From Streptomyces caniscabiei (GTDB lineage: Bacteria; Actinomycetota; Actinomycetes; Streptomycetales; Streptomycetaceae): DNA of 64,000 bases. Shown here one piece after another: positions 18,801 through 30,300 of this stretch. The first letter of the stretch is position 1. Each line of letters begins with the position of its first letter. The stretch is from contig NZ_JABXWI010000003.1 of the NCBI RefSeq assembly GCF_014930365.1, positions 558,001 to 622,000 on the forward strand. The letters are read 5' to 3'. A program made the translations under genes and the position numbers. Below the pieces are notes generated by a model. It did no database searches and was not told the origin of the DNA. It saw nothing but the letters and a program-made list of their open reading frames with translations.

Positions 18801-21279
18801 CGTCAGCGAAACGCACCGCCTCACGCACATGACGCACCCAGTAATCCGCCGAAGCCAACTCCTCGGCACCCGCCACCACACCCGACACATTCGACACCAC
18901 CGGAATACGCGGCACACCGAACACCAACCCGGCAACCACCTCCCGGAACTCCCCCAACACCCCCTCCATGTGCGGCGAATGAAACGCGTGCGACACCGCC
19001 AACCGCCGCGTCCGCACCCCCTTCTCCCGCCACACCCGCACAACCTCCTCCACCGCACCCACATCACCCGACACCACCGTCGCCACCGGACCGTTCACCG
19101 CCGCGACCACCACCACACCAAGACCCGGATCCACCCCCTCCAACGACGCGGCAACCTCCAACTCCCCCGCCTCCACCGCCGCCATCGCACCACCCGAACG
19201 AGCCGACCCCATCAACCGACCCCGCTCAGCCACCAACACACACGCATCCGCCAGACCCAACACCCCCGACACATGCGCCGCCACCACCTCACCCACCGAA
19301 TGCCCCAACAGGAAGTCGGGGCGAATGCCCCAGGACTCCAGCAGGCGGTACAGGGCGACCTCGACGGCGAACAGCGCGGCCTGCGTGGAGGCGGTGTCGT
19401 CCAGCCCTTCACCCGTGCGCACGATCCGCGCCAACGGCTGGGGCAGGCGGCCATCCAGCTCTGCCGCGACCGCGTCGAACGCCCGGGCGAAGACGGGGTG
19501 CGCCGCGTACAACTCCATGCCCATGCCGATGCGCTGGGACCCCTGCCCGGTGAACAGGAACGCGGTCCTGCCCGCGACGCGTGCACCGTCGGCGACGTGG
19601 GGCGACGGTGTTCCGGACGACAGGGCGCGAAGCCCGGTCAGCAGCTCCGCACGGTCGTGGGCGACGAGGGCGGCGCCGTGTTCCAGGACCGCGCGGCGGG
19701 TCGCCAGGGTGTAGGCGGTGTCCAGAAGCCCGGTCCCCGGTGCGCTCTCCAGATGAGTGAGCAGTTCGTGTGCTTGCGCCCGCAGGGCCTTGGGGCTCTT
19801 GGCGGAGAGAACCAGCGGTATGGCCTGCGGGGCGGTGTGCCGGGGGGCCGCCGTCGGGGACGGGCCGCCGGTTTCGGCCGGTTCCTCGTCCGTCGGCGCC
19901 TGCTCGATGATGACATGCGCGTTGGTACCGCCGAAGCCGAAGGAGGACACGGCGGCGCGGCGGGGGCGTCCGGTCTCCGGCCAGGGCCGGGCCTCGGTCA
20001 GCAGCTGAACCGCGCCCGCGTCCCAGTCCACGACCGGGGTCGGCTCCTCGGAGTACAGCGACCTGGGCAGCACCCCGTGCCGAATCGCCTGGACCATCTT
20101 GATGACACCGCCCACACCCGCGGCAGCCTGAGCATGCCCGATGTTGGACTTCAACGACCCCAGCCACAACGGCCGGTCCGCACCCGGCCGCTCCTGACCA
20201 TAGGTGTTCAGCAACGCCTGCGCCTCGATCGGATCACCCAGCGTCGTCCCCGTCCCGTGCGCCTCCACCACATCCACATCCGCCGCACCCAACCGCGCAC
20301 TCGCCAACGCCGCACGAATCACCCGCTCCTGCGACGGACCGTTCGGCGCCGTCAACCCATTACTCGCACCGTCCTGATTCACAGCCGAACCCCGCACCAC
20401 CGCCAGCACCGAATGCCCGTTGCGCCGCGCATCCGACAACCGCTCCACCAACAACAGCCCCACACCCTCCGACCACCCGGTGCCGTCCGCCGAAGCCGAG
20501 AACGCCTTGCACCGGCCGTCGGCGGCCAGACCACGCAGACGGGAGAACTCGATGAAGGGCATGGGCCGGGACATGACGGTCACACCGCCGGCCAGCGCGA
20601 GGTCGCACTCACCGCCACGCAGGGCGCCCGCCGCCAGGTGCAACGCCACCAGCGACGACGAGCACGCCGTGTCGACCGAGACGGCCGGGCCTTCGAGGCC
20701 GAAGGTGTAGGACAGGCGGCCGGAGGCGACGCTGCCGGCGCTGCCGCTGGCGAGGTAGCCCTCCATGCCCTTGGGTACGTCCGCGACGCGTGTGCCGTAG
20801 TCGCCGTACATGACGCCGGTGAAGACGCCGGTGCGCGACCCCCGCAACGAACCCGGATCCACCCCCGCGCTCTCGAACGCCTCCCACGCCGTCTCCAGCA
20901 ACAACCGCTGCTGCGGATCCACCGCCGTCGCCTCACGCGGCGACATCCCGAAAAACTCCGGATCGAACAGATCCGCATCATGCAAGAACCCGCCATGCCG
21001 CGTATAACTCGACCCCGCACGCTCCGGATCAGGGTCGTACAACCCCTCCAGATCCCACCCCCGATTCGACGGAAACCCACTGACCGCGTCCACCCCACCG
21101 GCCACCAACCGCCACAACCCCTCCGGCGACGACACACCACCCGGATAACGACACGCCATCCCCACGATCGCGATCGGCTCGTGCTGCCTGTCCTCGACTT
21201 GGGTCAGCTGCCTGCGCGCGTCGCGGGCGTCGGCAATGGCCCGCTTGAGGTAGTCGCGGAGCTTTGCCTCATCCGTCAC
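15844..21279 (-). CDS. Type I PKS, module 3: KS-AT-dh0-kr0-ACP
   Basis: 1,811 residues from a GTG at 21279 ([14 protein letters not shown], a class 1 N-terminal docking coil) with a CTGGAG site. KS is intact (Cys about 208). AT has GHSVGE and HAFH near 764, so malonyl-CoA. The DH is decayed: [12 protein letters not shown] has Asp for the motif Gly, and HPALVE has Glu for the catalytic Asp. The KR is decayed: the cofactor loop is GGAGRLAD, and the catalytic Tyr of NYAAAN is Asp in AVDAAAA (codon at 16705-16707). ACP is intact (GFDSM). A C-terminal docking tail ends in [12 protein letters not shown]. The module should therefore leave a beta-ketone, placing the carbonyl that an amine at C1 could attack to form a six-membered ring. 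It begins 70 bp after PKS A and ends 48 bp before PKS C. Confidence 0.95.
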   Translation of the reverse strand: MTDEAKLRDYLKRAIADARDARRQLTQVEDRQHEPIAIVGMACRYPGGVSSPEGLWRLVAGGVDAVSGFPSNRGWDLEGLYDPDPERAGSSYTRHGGFLHDADLFDPEFFGMSPREATAVDPQQRLLLETAWEAFESAGVDPGSLRGSRTGVFTGVMYGDYGTRVADVPKGMEGYLASGSAGSVASGRLSYTFGLEGPAVSVDTACSSSLVALHLAAGALRGGECDLALAGGVTVMSRPMPFIEFSRLRGLAADGRCKAFSASADGTGWSEGVGLLLVERLSDARRNGHSVLAVVRGSAVNQDGASNGLTAPNGPSQERVIRAALASARLGAADVDVVEAHGTGTTLGDPIEAQALLNTYGQERPGADRPLWLGSLKSNIGHAQAAAGVGGVIKMVQAIRHGVLPRSLYSEEPTPVVDWDAGAVQLLTEARPWPETGRPRRAAVSSFGFGGTNAHVIIEQAPTDEEPAETGGPSPTAAPRHTAPQAIPLVLSAKSPKALRAQAHELLTHLESAPGTGLLDTAYTLATRRAVLEHGAALVAHDRAELLTGLRALSSGTPSPHVADGARVAGRTAFLFTGQGSQRIGMGMELYAAHPVFARAFDAVAAELDGRLPQPLARIVRTGEGLDDTASTQAALFAVEVALYRLLESWGIRPDFLLGHSVGEVVAAHVSGVLGLADACVLVAERGRLMGSARSGGAMAAVEAGELEVAASLEGVDPGLGVVVVAAVNGPVATVVSGDVGAVEEVVRVWREKGVRTRRLAVSHAFHSPHMEGVLGEFREVVAGLVFGVPRIPVVSNVSGVVAGAEELASADYWVRHVREAVRFADGVRCLRERGVSRFVELGPDGTLTALTRQALDDDDVAILPTLRRDRPETGTLARAVGALHASGAPVDWQAYFAGTDARPVTLPTYAFQRARYWMRADHGASASTGPGDTGHPLLGHRTAVAHTGDLLFTARILPDTHDWTVDHAVLDTPVLPPAALVEALTRVADHGDAGTLHRLTVRKPLVLADDGTADLQIVLHTDDGSGRRPFSVHLRSAGALSPWTPHADGELTSGDPLPEPARHGSDHGEVRLPDDLLPDAARYGLHPALVEEAVRAVLGPAPAGSTRIAGDWQGVRVRATGATTLRVLAEPGEGDTVSLRLLDTAGQPVLTVDRLTFRDVPDDEFAPTGGRTVPLYAPAWQPLDPPAAADPLSDGWAVIGPQDPQDPQDPPGTADLDAVRFPDVPALAAAVRDGAPIRRLLVEFVGGAATPRPAGQALTFLQQWLAEPPLDDTRLVVRTRGAVAVEAEGVADPDAAAVWGLLRSAQAEAPERIVLLDTATDAAPLPAGVLSHLLASGEPQAALRAGTLYAPRLRPVKQDAALDAERAGAPDEEPHGTVLVTGGAGRLADVYARRLVAEHGVRHLLMLDDRADGTWPAPELLRDLGASGAEVTAVSCDLADRAALRAALTAIPEHRPLTMVVHIADPSDETALTDLTAQRLDLVLRSTADTARHLHELTRELDLSAFVLCSSSAGTIGAPAQAVDAAAAAYLDGLARHRTALGLPATSLALGPWARKGAAGDTAPAEKDTARPLLRELTVPDMTSACDAALRTGLPALVAVRPDGTALRAHAHLPAVLRDLAGTRVRTASAGTDSDAPVLRLEGLTEQERYQAVLDLVRAESAVVLGHEDAGAVASDRAFQELGFDSMTAVELRNRLTARTGIALSATLAFDHPSPAALTEHVLAQLLPEHQAAPHSPVDAELRRLEALLVRAPEEAAERRDIVVRLQTLLSRLTEAHDEEPSADLTGRIEAASAEEIFALIDDQLGGSTD
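18705..19314. repeat. AT-coding segment duplicated in module 2, copy 1
   Basis: About 610 bp identical to 24355-24964 apart from one mismatch that I saw (G versus A at 18756). Codons inside the block favour G-ending synonyms (TTG, GTG, GGG), unlike the C-ending codons on both sides. Confidence 0.85.
20821..21182. repeat. KS N-terminal coding segment duplicated in module 2, copy 1
   Basis: About 362 bp matching 26468-26829; no difference was found by eye. It ends at the KS N-terminal boundary. Confidence 0.82.
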
Positions 21280-21349
21280 GGGTCTCAACTCCAGGAAGAA
21301 TGTGTGCGGTTGGAAAGAGGAAGGCGTCCGGGCCGCCGTGGGGCCCGGG

Positions 21350-24300
21350 TCAGTCGAGTTCGTCGAGAAGGGCGAAGAGTTCCTCGTCGGTCGCCGAGTC
21401 CAGGTCAGGCTCGCCGGCCGGGTCACCGGCGCCGTCGCCCGCGGCCGGGGGCGCTCCTTCGGCCAGGCGCAGCAGTTCACGCAGGCTGGACGCCACCTGG
21501 GTCCGGCCGGCCTCGTCACCGGCGGCGAGTGCCTCGATGGCCGTCCTGGCGCGTGCCAGGACGGAGAGAACGGGGCCGGCAGGTGTGGCGGGCTCCTCGC
21601 CCGCGGTGATCTCACCGGCCAGATGTCCGGCCAGGGCTGCGGGCGTGGGGTAGTCGAAGACGAGCGTCGAGGGCAGCCGCAGGCCGGTCGCGGCGTTGAG
21701 CTTGTTGCGCAGTTCCACCGCGGTCAGTGAATCGAAACCCAGCTCCTGGAACGAGCGCTCGGAGTCCACCGCGTCCTGCCCGGCGTGGCCGAGCACGTCG
21801 GCGGCCTGCGCACGTACCACATCGGCCAGTGCGGCCACGCGCTCGTCCGGTCCGAGTGCGGCGAGCTGCCGTACCAGGCTGGACGTGCTGTCGGACGACC
21901 GGTCGTTCGCGCCGGTCGTGCGGCGGGACGCGGCGGGTGCCAGGTGGCGCAGCAGTGGATGCGCCCGCTCACCCTGGCGGCGCAGCACCTGGGTGTCGAG
22001 GTGCACCGCCGCCGTCACCGCTTCCGGCCCGACGACGGCGGCGTCGAACAGGTCCATCGCCGTGTCCGAGGGCAGCGGCCGCAGCCCCAGCCGGGCCAGC
22101 CGTCGCAGGTCCGCCTGCGACAGGCCGCCACTGATCGTGCTCGACTCCTGCCACAGCCCCCACGCCACCGATGTGCCGGGCAGTCCGGACGCGCGGCGGT
22201 GGGCCGCCAAGGCGTCCAGGAAGGTGTTGCCCGCCGCGTAGTTGGCCTGGCCGGCGTTGCCGATGAGCCCTGCTACGGAGGAGTACAGCACGAACGCCGA
22301 CAGGGGGAGCTCACGCGTCAGCTCGTGCAGGTTCCAGGCCGCGTCGATCTTCGGCCGTACCACCGCGTCCAGCCGGTCGGTGGTCAGGTCCCCGATGACG
22401 GTGTCGTCCAGCACTCCCGCGGTGTGCACCACCGCGCACAGCGGGGCGGCCCGCGGCACACGATCCAGGACGGCGGCCAGCTCGGCACGGTCGGCGACGT
22501 CGCAGGCGGCGAAGTCGACCACGGCGCCCAGCTCCTCCAGTCGCGCGCGCAGTTCGTCGGCGCCCGGAGCGTGGGCACCTCGTCGGCTGAGCAGCAACAG
22601 GCGCCGTGCTCCGTGTTCGGCCACCAGATGCCGGGCGACCAGGGCGCCCAGCGTGCCGGTCGCGCCCGTCACCAGCACGGTGCCCCGGTCCCAGCCAGGT
22701 TCCGAGCGCTCCCCGGCTTCGGCCGTGGGGCGGGCCAGGCGCGGCGTCAGCAGCCGTCCGTCCCGGATCGCGATCTGGGCCGCGCCGCTGTGCACGGCGT
22801 CGGCCACGTGCCGGAACTCCTCCTCGGTCCGGGACGTCGGGTCGGCGTCGACCAGGACGATACGGTCCGGGTTCTCGCTCTGCGCGACGCGCAGCAGGCC
22901 CCACAGTCCCGCGTGGGCCAGATCCGGCACGTCCTCGCCGGCGCCCGTCGACACCGCGCCCCGGGTCACCACGACCAGCCTGGCCGCGGCCAGCCGCCGG
23001 TCGGTCAGGAAGTCCCGCACCAGTTCCAGCGCCCGGTGCAGGACGCGGTGGGCGGCAGCGGGCAGGCCCGGACCGGAGGCGGTGGCCTCCTCAAGGGTTT
23101 CCGGTGCCCACACGACCGTGTGCGCACCGGCCTCGGCCCCTGCCGCCAGGTCCGGGTACGACGGCATCGGCGCGTGCGCCCACCGGCCCACGGCGGCCCA
23201 GCCGGAGGTGTCCGGCTCCGAGCCGGTGTCCGGCACGTCGGCCGCCCATCGCACCGCGAACAGGCCGTCCGGCCCGGCACCGGCGAGGCGCAGCGCGTCG
23301 CGCGCCAGGGGGCGCAGCACCAGCGACCCCGCCGACAGCACCGGCATGCCGGCGCCGTCGGCCACGGTCACGCCGGCTTCCAGCGTCTCGGGCTGCGGCC
23401 GCGTCACCGCGAGACGGACCCTGAGCACCGCGGCGCCCGCCGCGTGCACCCGCACGTCGGACCAGGCGTAGGGGATCCTGGCCGGCACCGTCTCGTCGTC
23501 CGCCACTCCGGGCAGCAACGCGTGCAGCGCCGCGTCCAGGGCCGCCGGGTGCAGCAGGTACGCGCTCGCGCTGTCGCGCAGGGCGTCGGGCAGCGCGATC
23601 TCGGCGTGCAGCTCGCCCGGGGTGCGCCACAGTCGTCGCAGGCCGCGGAAGGCGGGGCCGTAGGCGTAGCCGTGCTCGCCGAGCCGCTCGTAGGCGGTGC
23701 TCAGGTCGATCTCCTCGGCTCCGGCCGGTGGCCATGCCACCAGCGCGGTGTCACCGCCGGTGGGCTGCTCGGAGTCGAGCGTGCCGCTGGCGTTGAGGAC
23801 CCAGTCGCCGTCCGCGGTGCGCGAGTGGATGTCCAGGGTGCGTGCCGACCGCTCGTCGGGGGCGCCGACGGCGACCTGCAGCCGCACACCCTCGTGGGCC
23901 GACAGCACGAGCGGGGCGGCCAGGTTCAGTTCGGCGACCCGCTCGGCGCCGACCTGCTCCGCGGCCCGCGCGGCCAGTTCGAGCAGCGCCGTGCCGGGCA
24001 GCAGTGCCGACCCGGCGACGACGTGGTCCGCGAGCCACGGCTGCGTGTGCAGGGAGAGGCGTCCGGTGAACAGTGTCTCGTCCCGGCCCGCGACGCCCAC
24101 GGCGGCCCCGAGCAGCGGGTGGTCCGCCGCGGTGAGGCCAAGGCCGGTGAGATCGCCGGTCGTGGCCGGCGCGTCGAGCCAGTACCGGGAGTGCTGGAAG
24201 GCGTAGGTGGGCAGCGGTATCCGGCGGGCCGCGGGCAGGGCGGCAGACCAGTCGACGTCAGCGCCACCCATCCACAGCAGCGCGAGGGCGCCGGTGACGG

Positions 24301-27300
24301 TCTCGGTCTCCGGCCGGCCCTTGCGCAGGGCCGGGGCGAGGACCCCGGGTTCCTCGTCGTCGAGGGCTTGTCGGGTCAGTGCGGTCAGGGTGCCGTCCGG
24401 ACCCAACTCGACGAAACGGGACACACCCCGCTCCCGCAGACACCGCACACCGTCAGCGAAACGCACCGCCTCACGCACATGACGCACCCAGTAATCCGCC
24501 GAAGCCAACTCCTCGGCACCCGCCACCACACCCGACACATTCGACACCACCGGAATACGCGGCACACCGAACACCAACCCGGCAACCACCTCCCGGAACT
24601 CCCCCAACACCCCCTCCATGTGCGGCGAATGAAACGCGTGCGACACCGCCAACCGCCGCGTCCGCACCCCCTTCTCCCGCCACACCCGCACAACCTCCTC
24701 CACCGCACCCACATCACCCGACACCACCGTCGCCACCGGACCGTTCACCGCCGCGACCACCACCACACCAAGACCCGGATCCACCCCCTCCAACGACGCG
24801 GCAACCTCCAACTCCCCCGCCTCCACCGCCGCCATCGCACCACCCGAACGAGCCGACCCCATCAACCGACCCCGCTCAGCCACCAACACACACGCATCCG
24901 CCAGACCCAACACCCCCGACACATGCGCCGCCACCACCTCACCCACCGAATGCCCCAACAGGAAATGCGGCGTCACACCGTGGTGCTCGAAGAGGCGGAA
25001 CAGCGCCACCTCCAGGGCGAACAGGGCGGCCTGCGTGTACGCGGTCTCGTCCAGCAACGCGGCCCGCGCCGACCCTTCCTCGGCGAACATGACGTCCTTG
25101 AGAGGGTGTTCCAGGCGGGCGTCCAGCTCGGCGCAGACCTCGTCCAGGGCGCGGGCGAAGACCGGCTGGGCCGCGTACAACTCCCGTCCCATGCCCAGTC
25201 GCTGCGCCCCCTGGCCGGTGAACAGGAAGGCTGTCTTGCCCGGCTGCTTGGCCCGGCCCCGCACCGACCGGGGCGAGGACGTTCCGTCGGCCAGGGCGTC
25301 CAGCGCGTCCAGGAGCGAGGTCCGGTCGCTGCCGAGTACGGCGGCGCCGTGGTCCAGGACCGCGCGGCCGGTGGCCAGGGAGTACGCGATGTCGGTGGGG
25401 GCGAGTTCGGCGTGCTCGACGACGTGGGCGTGCAGGCGTCGGGCCTGTGCGGCCAGAGCCTGCGGGGTGCGTGCTGTGAGGATCCACGGCACTGTGGCTC
25501 CGTCGACGGGAGTGGCGGCGGCCGGCACGGACGGCTGCGGCGCCTCCTCGATGATGACGTGGGCGTTGGTGCCACTGATCCCGAAGGACGAGACGCCGGC
25601 CCGGCGCGGCCGGCCCTGGACGGCCGGCCACTGGCGGTCCTCGGTCAGCAGCGTCAGCGCGCCCGATTCCCAGTCGACATGCCGCGAGGGCTCGTCCACG
25701 TGCAGCGTTCTGGGCAGCACGCCGTGGTGCATGGCCTGGACCATCTTGATGACACCGCCCACACCCGCGGCAGCCTGAGCATGCCCGATGTTGGACTTCA
25801 ACGACCCCAACCACAACGGCCGGTCCGCACCCGGCCGCTCCTGACCATAGGTGTTCAACAACGCCTGCGCCTCGATCGGATCACCCAGCGTCGTCCCCGT
25901 CCCGTGCGCCTCCACCACATCCACATCCGCCGCACCCAACCGCGCACTCGCCAACGCCGCACGAATCACCCGCTCCTGCGACGGACCGTTCGGCGCCGTC
26001 AACCCATTGCTCGCACCGTCCTGATTCACAGCCGAACCCCGCACCACCGCCAGCACCGAATGCCCGTTGCGCCGCGCATCCGACAACCGCTCCACCAACA
26101 ACAGCCCCACACCCTCCGACCACCCGGTGCCGTCCGCCGAAGCCGAGAACGCCTTGCACCGCCCGTCGGCGGCCAGACCACGCTGGCGAGAGAACTCGAC
26201 GAACGTCGTCGGCTGCGCCATGACGGTCACACCGCCGGCCAGCGCGAGGTCGCACTCACCGCCACGCAGGGCGCCCGCCGCCAGGTGCAACGCCACCAGC
26301 GACGACGAGCACGCCGTGTCGACCGTCATCGCGGGCCCTTCGAGGCCGTAGGTGTAGGCGATGCGTCCGGACAGGACACTGGAGAGGTTGCCGGCGAGCA
26401 GGAAGCCCTCCAGCTCGCCCGCGGAGGAGGCGATCCGGGCGGCGTAGTCGTCGTACATCGCGCCGGTGAAGACGCCGGTGCGCGACCCCCGCAACGAACC
26501 CGGATCCACCCCCGCGCTCTCGAACGCCTCCCACGCCGTCTCCAGCAACAACCGCTGCTGCGGATCCACCGCCGTCGCCTCACGCGGCGACATCCCGAAA
26601 AACTCCGGATCGAACAGATCCGCATCATGCAAGAACCCGCCATGCCGCGTATAACTCGACCCCGCACGCTCCGGATCAGGGTCGTACAACCCCTCCAGAT
26701 CCCACCCCCGATTCGACGGAAACCCACTGACCGCGTCCACCCCACCGGCCACCAACCGCCACAACCCCTCCGGCGACGACACACCACCCGGATAACGACA
26801 CGCCATCCCCACGATCGCGATCGGCTCGTCCGCGCCGCCCAGGGACCGGACGCGTCCGGTCCCGGCCGGCTTCCCCTGCTCGACGACGCGCGCCAGAAGG
26901 TAGGTGGCCACGGCGTCCGGCGCGGGGTGGTCGAAGACGAGGGTGGCGGGCAGCCGCAGGCCCGTGGCCCGGGCGAGCTGGTTGCGCAGTTCGACGGCGG
27001 CCATGGAGTCGAGGCCGATGTCGCTGAAGGCCCGCTCCGGGGCGATGGCACCGGCACCCGTGTGTCCCAGGACGGCGGCGACCTTGCCTCGGACGAATTC
27101 GAGGACGGCTTCCTCGCGCGCCTCGGCGGGGAGCTGGGCGATACGGCGCGTCCAGTCGGACGCCGCCGCGGCGGTCGGCCGGGACCGCGCGGCGGCCGGC
27201 CGCGTCCGCGGTGCGAGGTGGCGCAGAAGCGGATGCGTCGCGTCGGCCGCCGTCCTCGCCGGCCGCAGGGGCACGAGGGCCAGCAGGGGGGTGTCCGCGG

Positions 27301-30300
27301 CCAGGGCGGCGTCGAACAGGGCCAGGCCGCGCTCGGGGGTGAGCGGCGTGATGCCTGCCCGCTCCCAGCGGGCCGTCTCGGTGTCGCCGAGGGCGGCGCC
27401 CATGCCGTGCGCGGTGTCCCACAGGCCCCAGGCCAGGGAGGTCGCGGGCAGGCCGTGGGCACGCCGGTGCTGCGCCAGGGCGTCCAGCGAGGTGTTGGCG
27501 GCCGCGTAGTTGGCCTGCCCGGCGGTGCCGAGGAGGCCGGTGACCGAGGAGAACAGCACGAAGGCCCGTAGGTCGAGGCCCTCGGTGAGTTCGTGCAGAT
27601 GCCGGGCGGCGTCCGCTTTGGGTGCCAGGACGGCGTCCAGGCGCTCGGGGGTCAGCGACAGGACGGTCGAGTCGTCCAGGACGCCGGCGGTGTGCACCAC
27701 GGCGGTCAGGGGCCGGTCCTGCGGGACGGAGTCCAGGAGCGCCGCGAGGGCCGCGCGATCGGTGACGTCGGCTGCGGCGATGCGTACCTGTGCACCCAAG
27801 TCGGTCAGTTCGGCGGCGAGTTCGCTCGCGCCGGGCGCGTGGGGGCCGCGCCGGGCGGCCAGCAGCAGGTGGCGTACGCCGTGCTCGGTGACCAGGTGGC
27901 GGGCGAGCAGTGCGCCGAGGGCGCCGGTGCCGCCGGTGATCAGGACCGTGCCGTCCGGGTCGAGGCGGGTCCGGTCCGCATCCGTGCCGGGGGCGGTCGG
28001 GCCGAGTCGGGGCACCCTCAACTGCCCCGCGCGCACGGCGATCTGGGGCTCGCCGGTGGCGAGGGCGGCGGTGAGCTGGTCGTCGGTGGAGTCGGGGTCG
28101 AGGTCGACGAGAACCAGTCGGTCGGGGTGCTCGGACTGTGCGGCGCGCACGAGGCCCCACACCGAGGCCGCGGCGAGGTCGGTGACGTCCTCGCCCGGCA
28201 GGACACCGATCGCCGAACGCGTCACCAGGGCCAGGCGGGCGTCGGTGAACCTCTCGTCGGCCAGGAACTCCTGGACCATACGCAGGGCGCGGTGCACGGC
28301 GGCGTGGCCGCCGTCCTCGGGAGACGACAGGTCGTGGAGGCGTACGACGACGGTGTCGGCCGGTGCGACGGCACCGAGGTCTTCGGCCGCCTCGACCCGG
28401 TTGGCGGACGCCTGCCCCGGTGTCGGGGCGAGGGCCGACCATCGCACCTCGTACAGCGCGGAGTGGGTCGCGGGGGCGGGGGTCGCCGGGAGGTTCCTGG
28501 CGACGGGGCGCAGCGTCAGGGCCGCCACGTCGGCCACCGGGGCGCCGGTGGGGTCGGTCAGGGAGAGGGCGAAGCTGTCGGTGCCCCGGGGGCTGACGCG
28601 GACCCGCAGTTCGGTGGCGCCCGTGGCATGGATCGTGACGCCGGACCAGGCGAACGGCAGCCGGATCGAATCGCCGGACCCGGCGGATGCGGCGTGCAGG
28701 ACAAGAGGGTGCAGGGCGGCGTCGAACAGCGCGGGGTGCAGGGCGAAGCGGTCGGCGCCGTCCTGGCCTGGCTCGGGCAGCCGTATCTCGGCGTACAGGT
28801 CCTGGCCGTCGCGCCAGGCGGCCACCAGGCCCTGGAAGGCGGGACCGTAGCCGTAGCCCAGTCCTGCCAGGCGGGCGTAGACGTCTGTGAGCGGTTCGGG
28901 TTCGGCCGTGGCGGGCGGCCAGGGCGCCGGATCGCCGGCCTCCGGTGCCGGAACGCCATGCCGGGCGAGCGTGCCCGTGGCATGCCGGGTCCACCGGCGG
29001 CGGGCTTCGTCGTCGGTGTCGGGGCCGGCGTGGATGGTGAAGGCCCGTCGGCCCGAGGCGTCGGGCCCGCCGACCGTCACCTGGAGGCGGACGCTCTGTC
29101 CGGGGGCCAGCGGCAGGGGGGCCTGCAGCGTGAGGTCCTCGACGTGCGGTGCGTCCGTGATGTCGCCTGCGGCGACGGCGAGTTCCAGGAAGGCCGTGGC
29201 CGGCAGCAGCCCGGTGCCTTCGATGGCGTGGTCGGCGAGCCAGGGGTGGCTGCTCAGGGAGAGACGGCTGGTGAGGACGGTGTCGTCGCTGTCGGCCAGT
29301 TCGACGACGGTCGCGAGCAGGGGGTGGTCGGCGGTGTCCAGGCCGAGGCCTCGCGGGTGTACGGGGGGCTGGGGGGCCAGCCAGAAGTGTTCCCGCTGGA
29401 ACGGGTAGGTGGGCAGGTCGAGGAGACTCTCGCCGGGGAAGAAGCCGGTCCCGTCGAGGGGAGCACCGGCGGTGTGGGCGCGGGCGACGCCTTCGGCCAG
29501 GGTGAGCGTCTCGGGGTGGCCCTGGCGCAGGAGAGCGACGGCGGTCGTGTGGTCGCCGGTGTCGTCGAGCGCGCCGTGGACGAGCGCGGTGAGCACGGCG
29601 GCGGGGCCGAGTTCGACGAAGACGTCGGTGCCGTGGCGGGCCAGTTCCCGGGTGGCGTCCAGGAAGCGCACTCCGGCGCGGACCTGTCCGCTCCAGTAGT
29701 CCGGCGACGTCAGTTCGGCCGGGTCCGCGAGCCTGCCGGTCACGGTGGACACCAGGGGGATGGCGGCCGGCCTGAAGTCGAGGCCCGCGGCGATCTCGCC
29801 GAACTCGTCGAGGATGCCGTCCATGTGCGGCGAGTGGAACGCATGGCTCACCCGCAGCTCGGTGGTCTGGCGACCTCGTGCACGCCAGAGTCCGGCGACG
29901 GCACGTGCGGTGTCGGCGTCGCCGGAGATCACCACGGAGCGGGGGCCGTTGACGGCGGCGACGGACACCGCGTCCTCGTGGCCGGCCAGCGTGGGCAGCA
30001 CTTCCTCCTCGGCGGCCTGCACGGCGATCATGGCGCCGCCGGGGTCGGCGGAGGCCATCAGACGGGCGCGGGCGGTCACGAGGGCGGCGGCGTCGTCGAG
30101 GGTGAGCACCCCTGCCGCGTGGGCGGCGGCGAGTTCACCGATGGAGTGTCCGGCCACGAAGTCCGGCGTCATGCCGTGGTGGGCGAGGAGCCGGAACAGG
30201 GCGACTTCGAGGGCGAACAGGGCGGGCTGGGTGTAGGCGGTCCGATGCAGCAGGGCGGCGTCCGGGTCGTCCTCGGCGGCGAACATCACCGCGCGCAGGG

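Noticed and set aside
18729..19553. Repeated Pro/His-rich ORF appearing again at 24379
   Set aside because: It is the antisense of the duplicated AT-coding block; its identity reflects gene conversion in the PKS, not a repeated protein.
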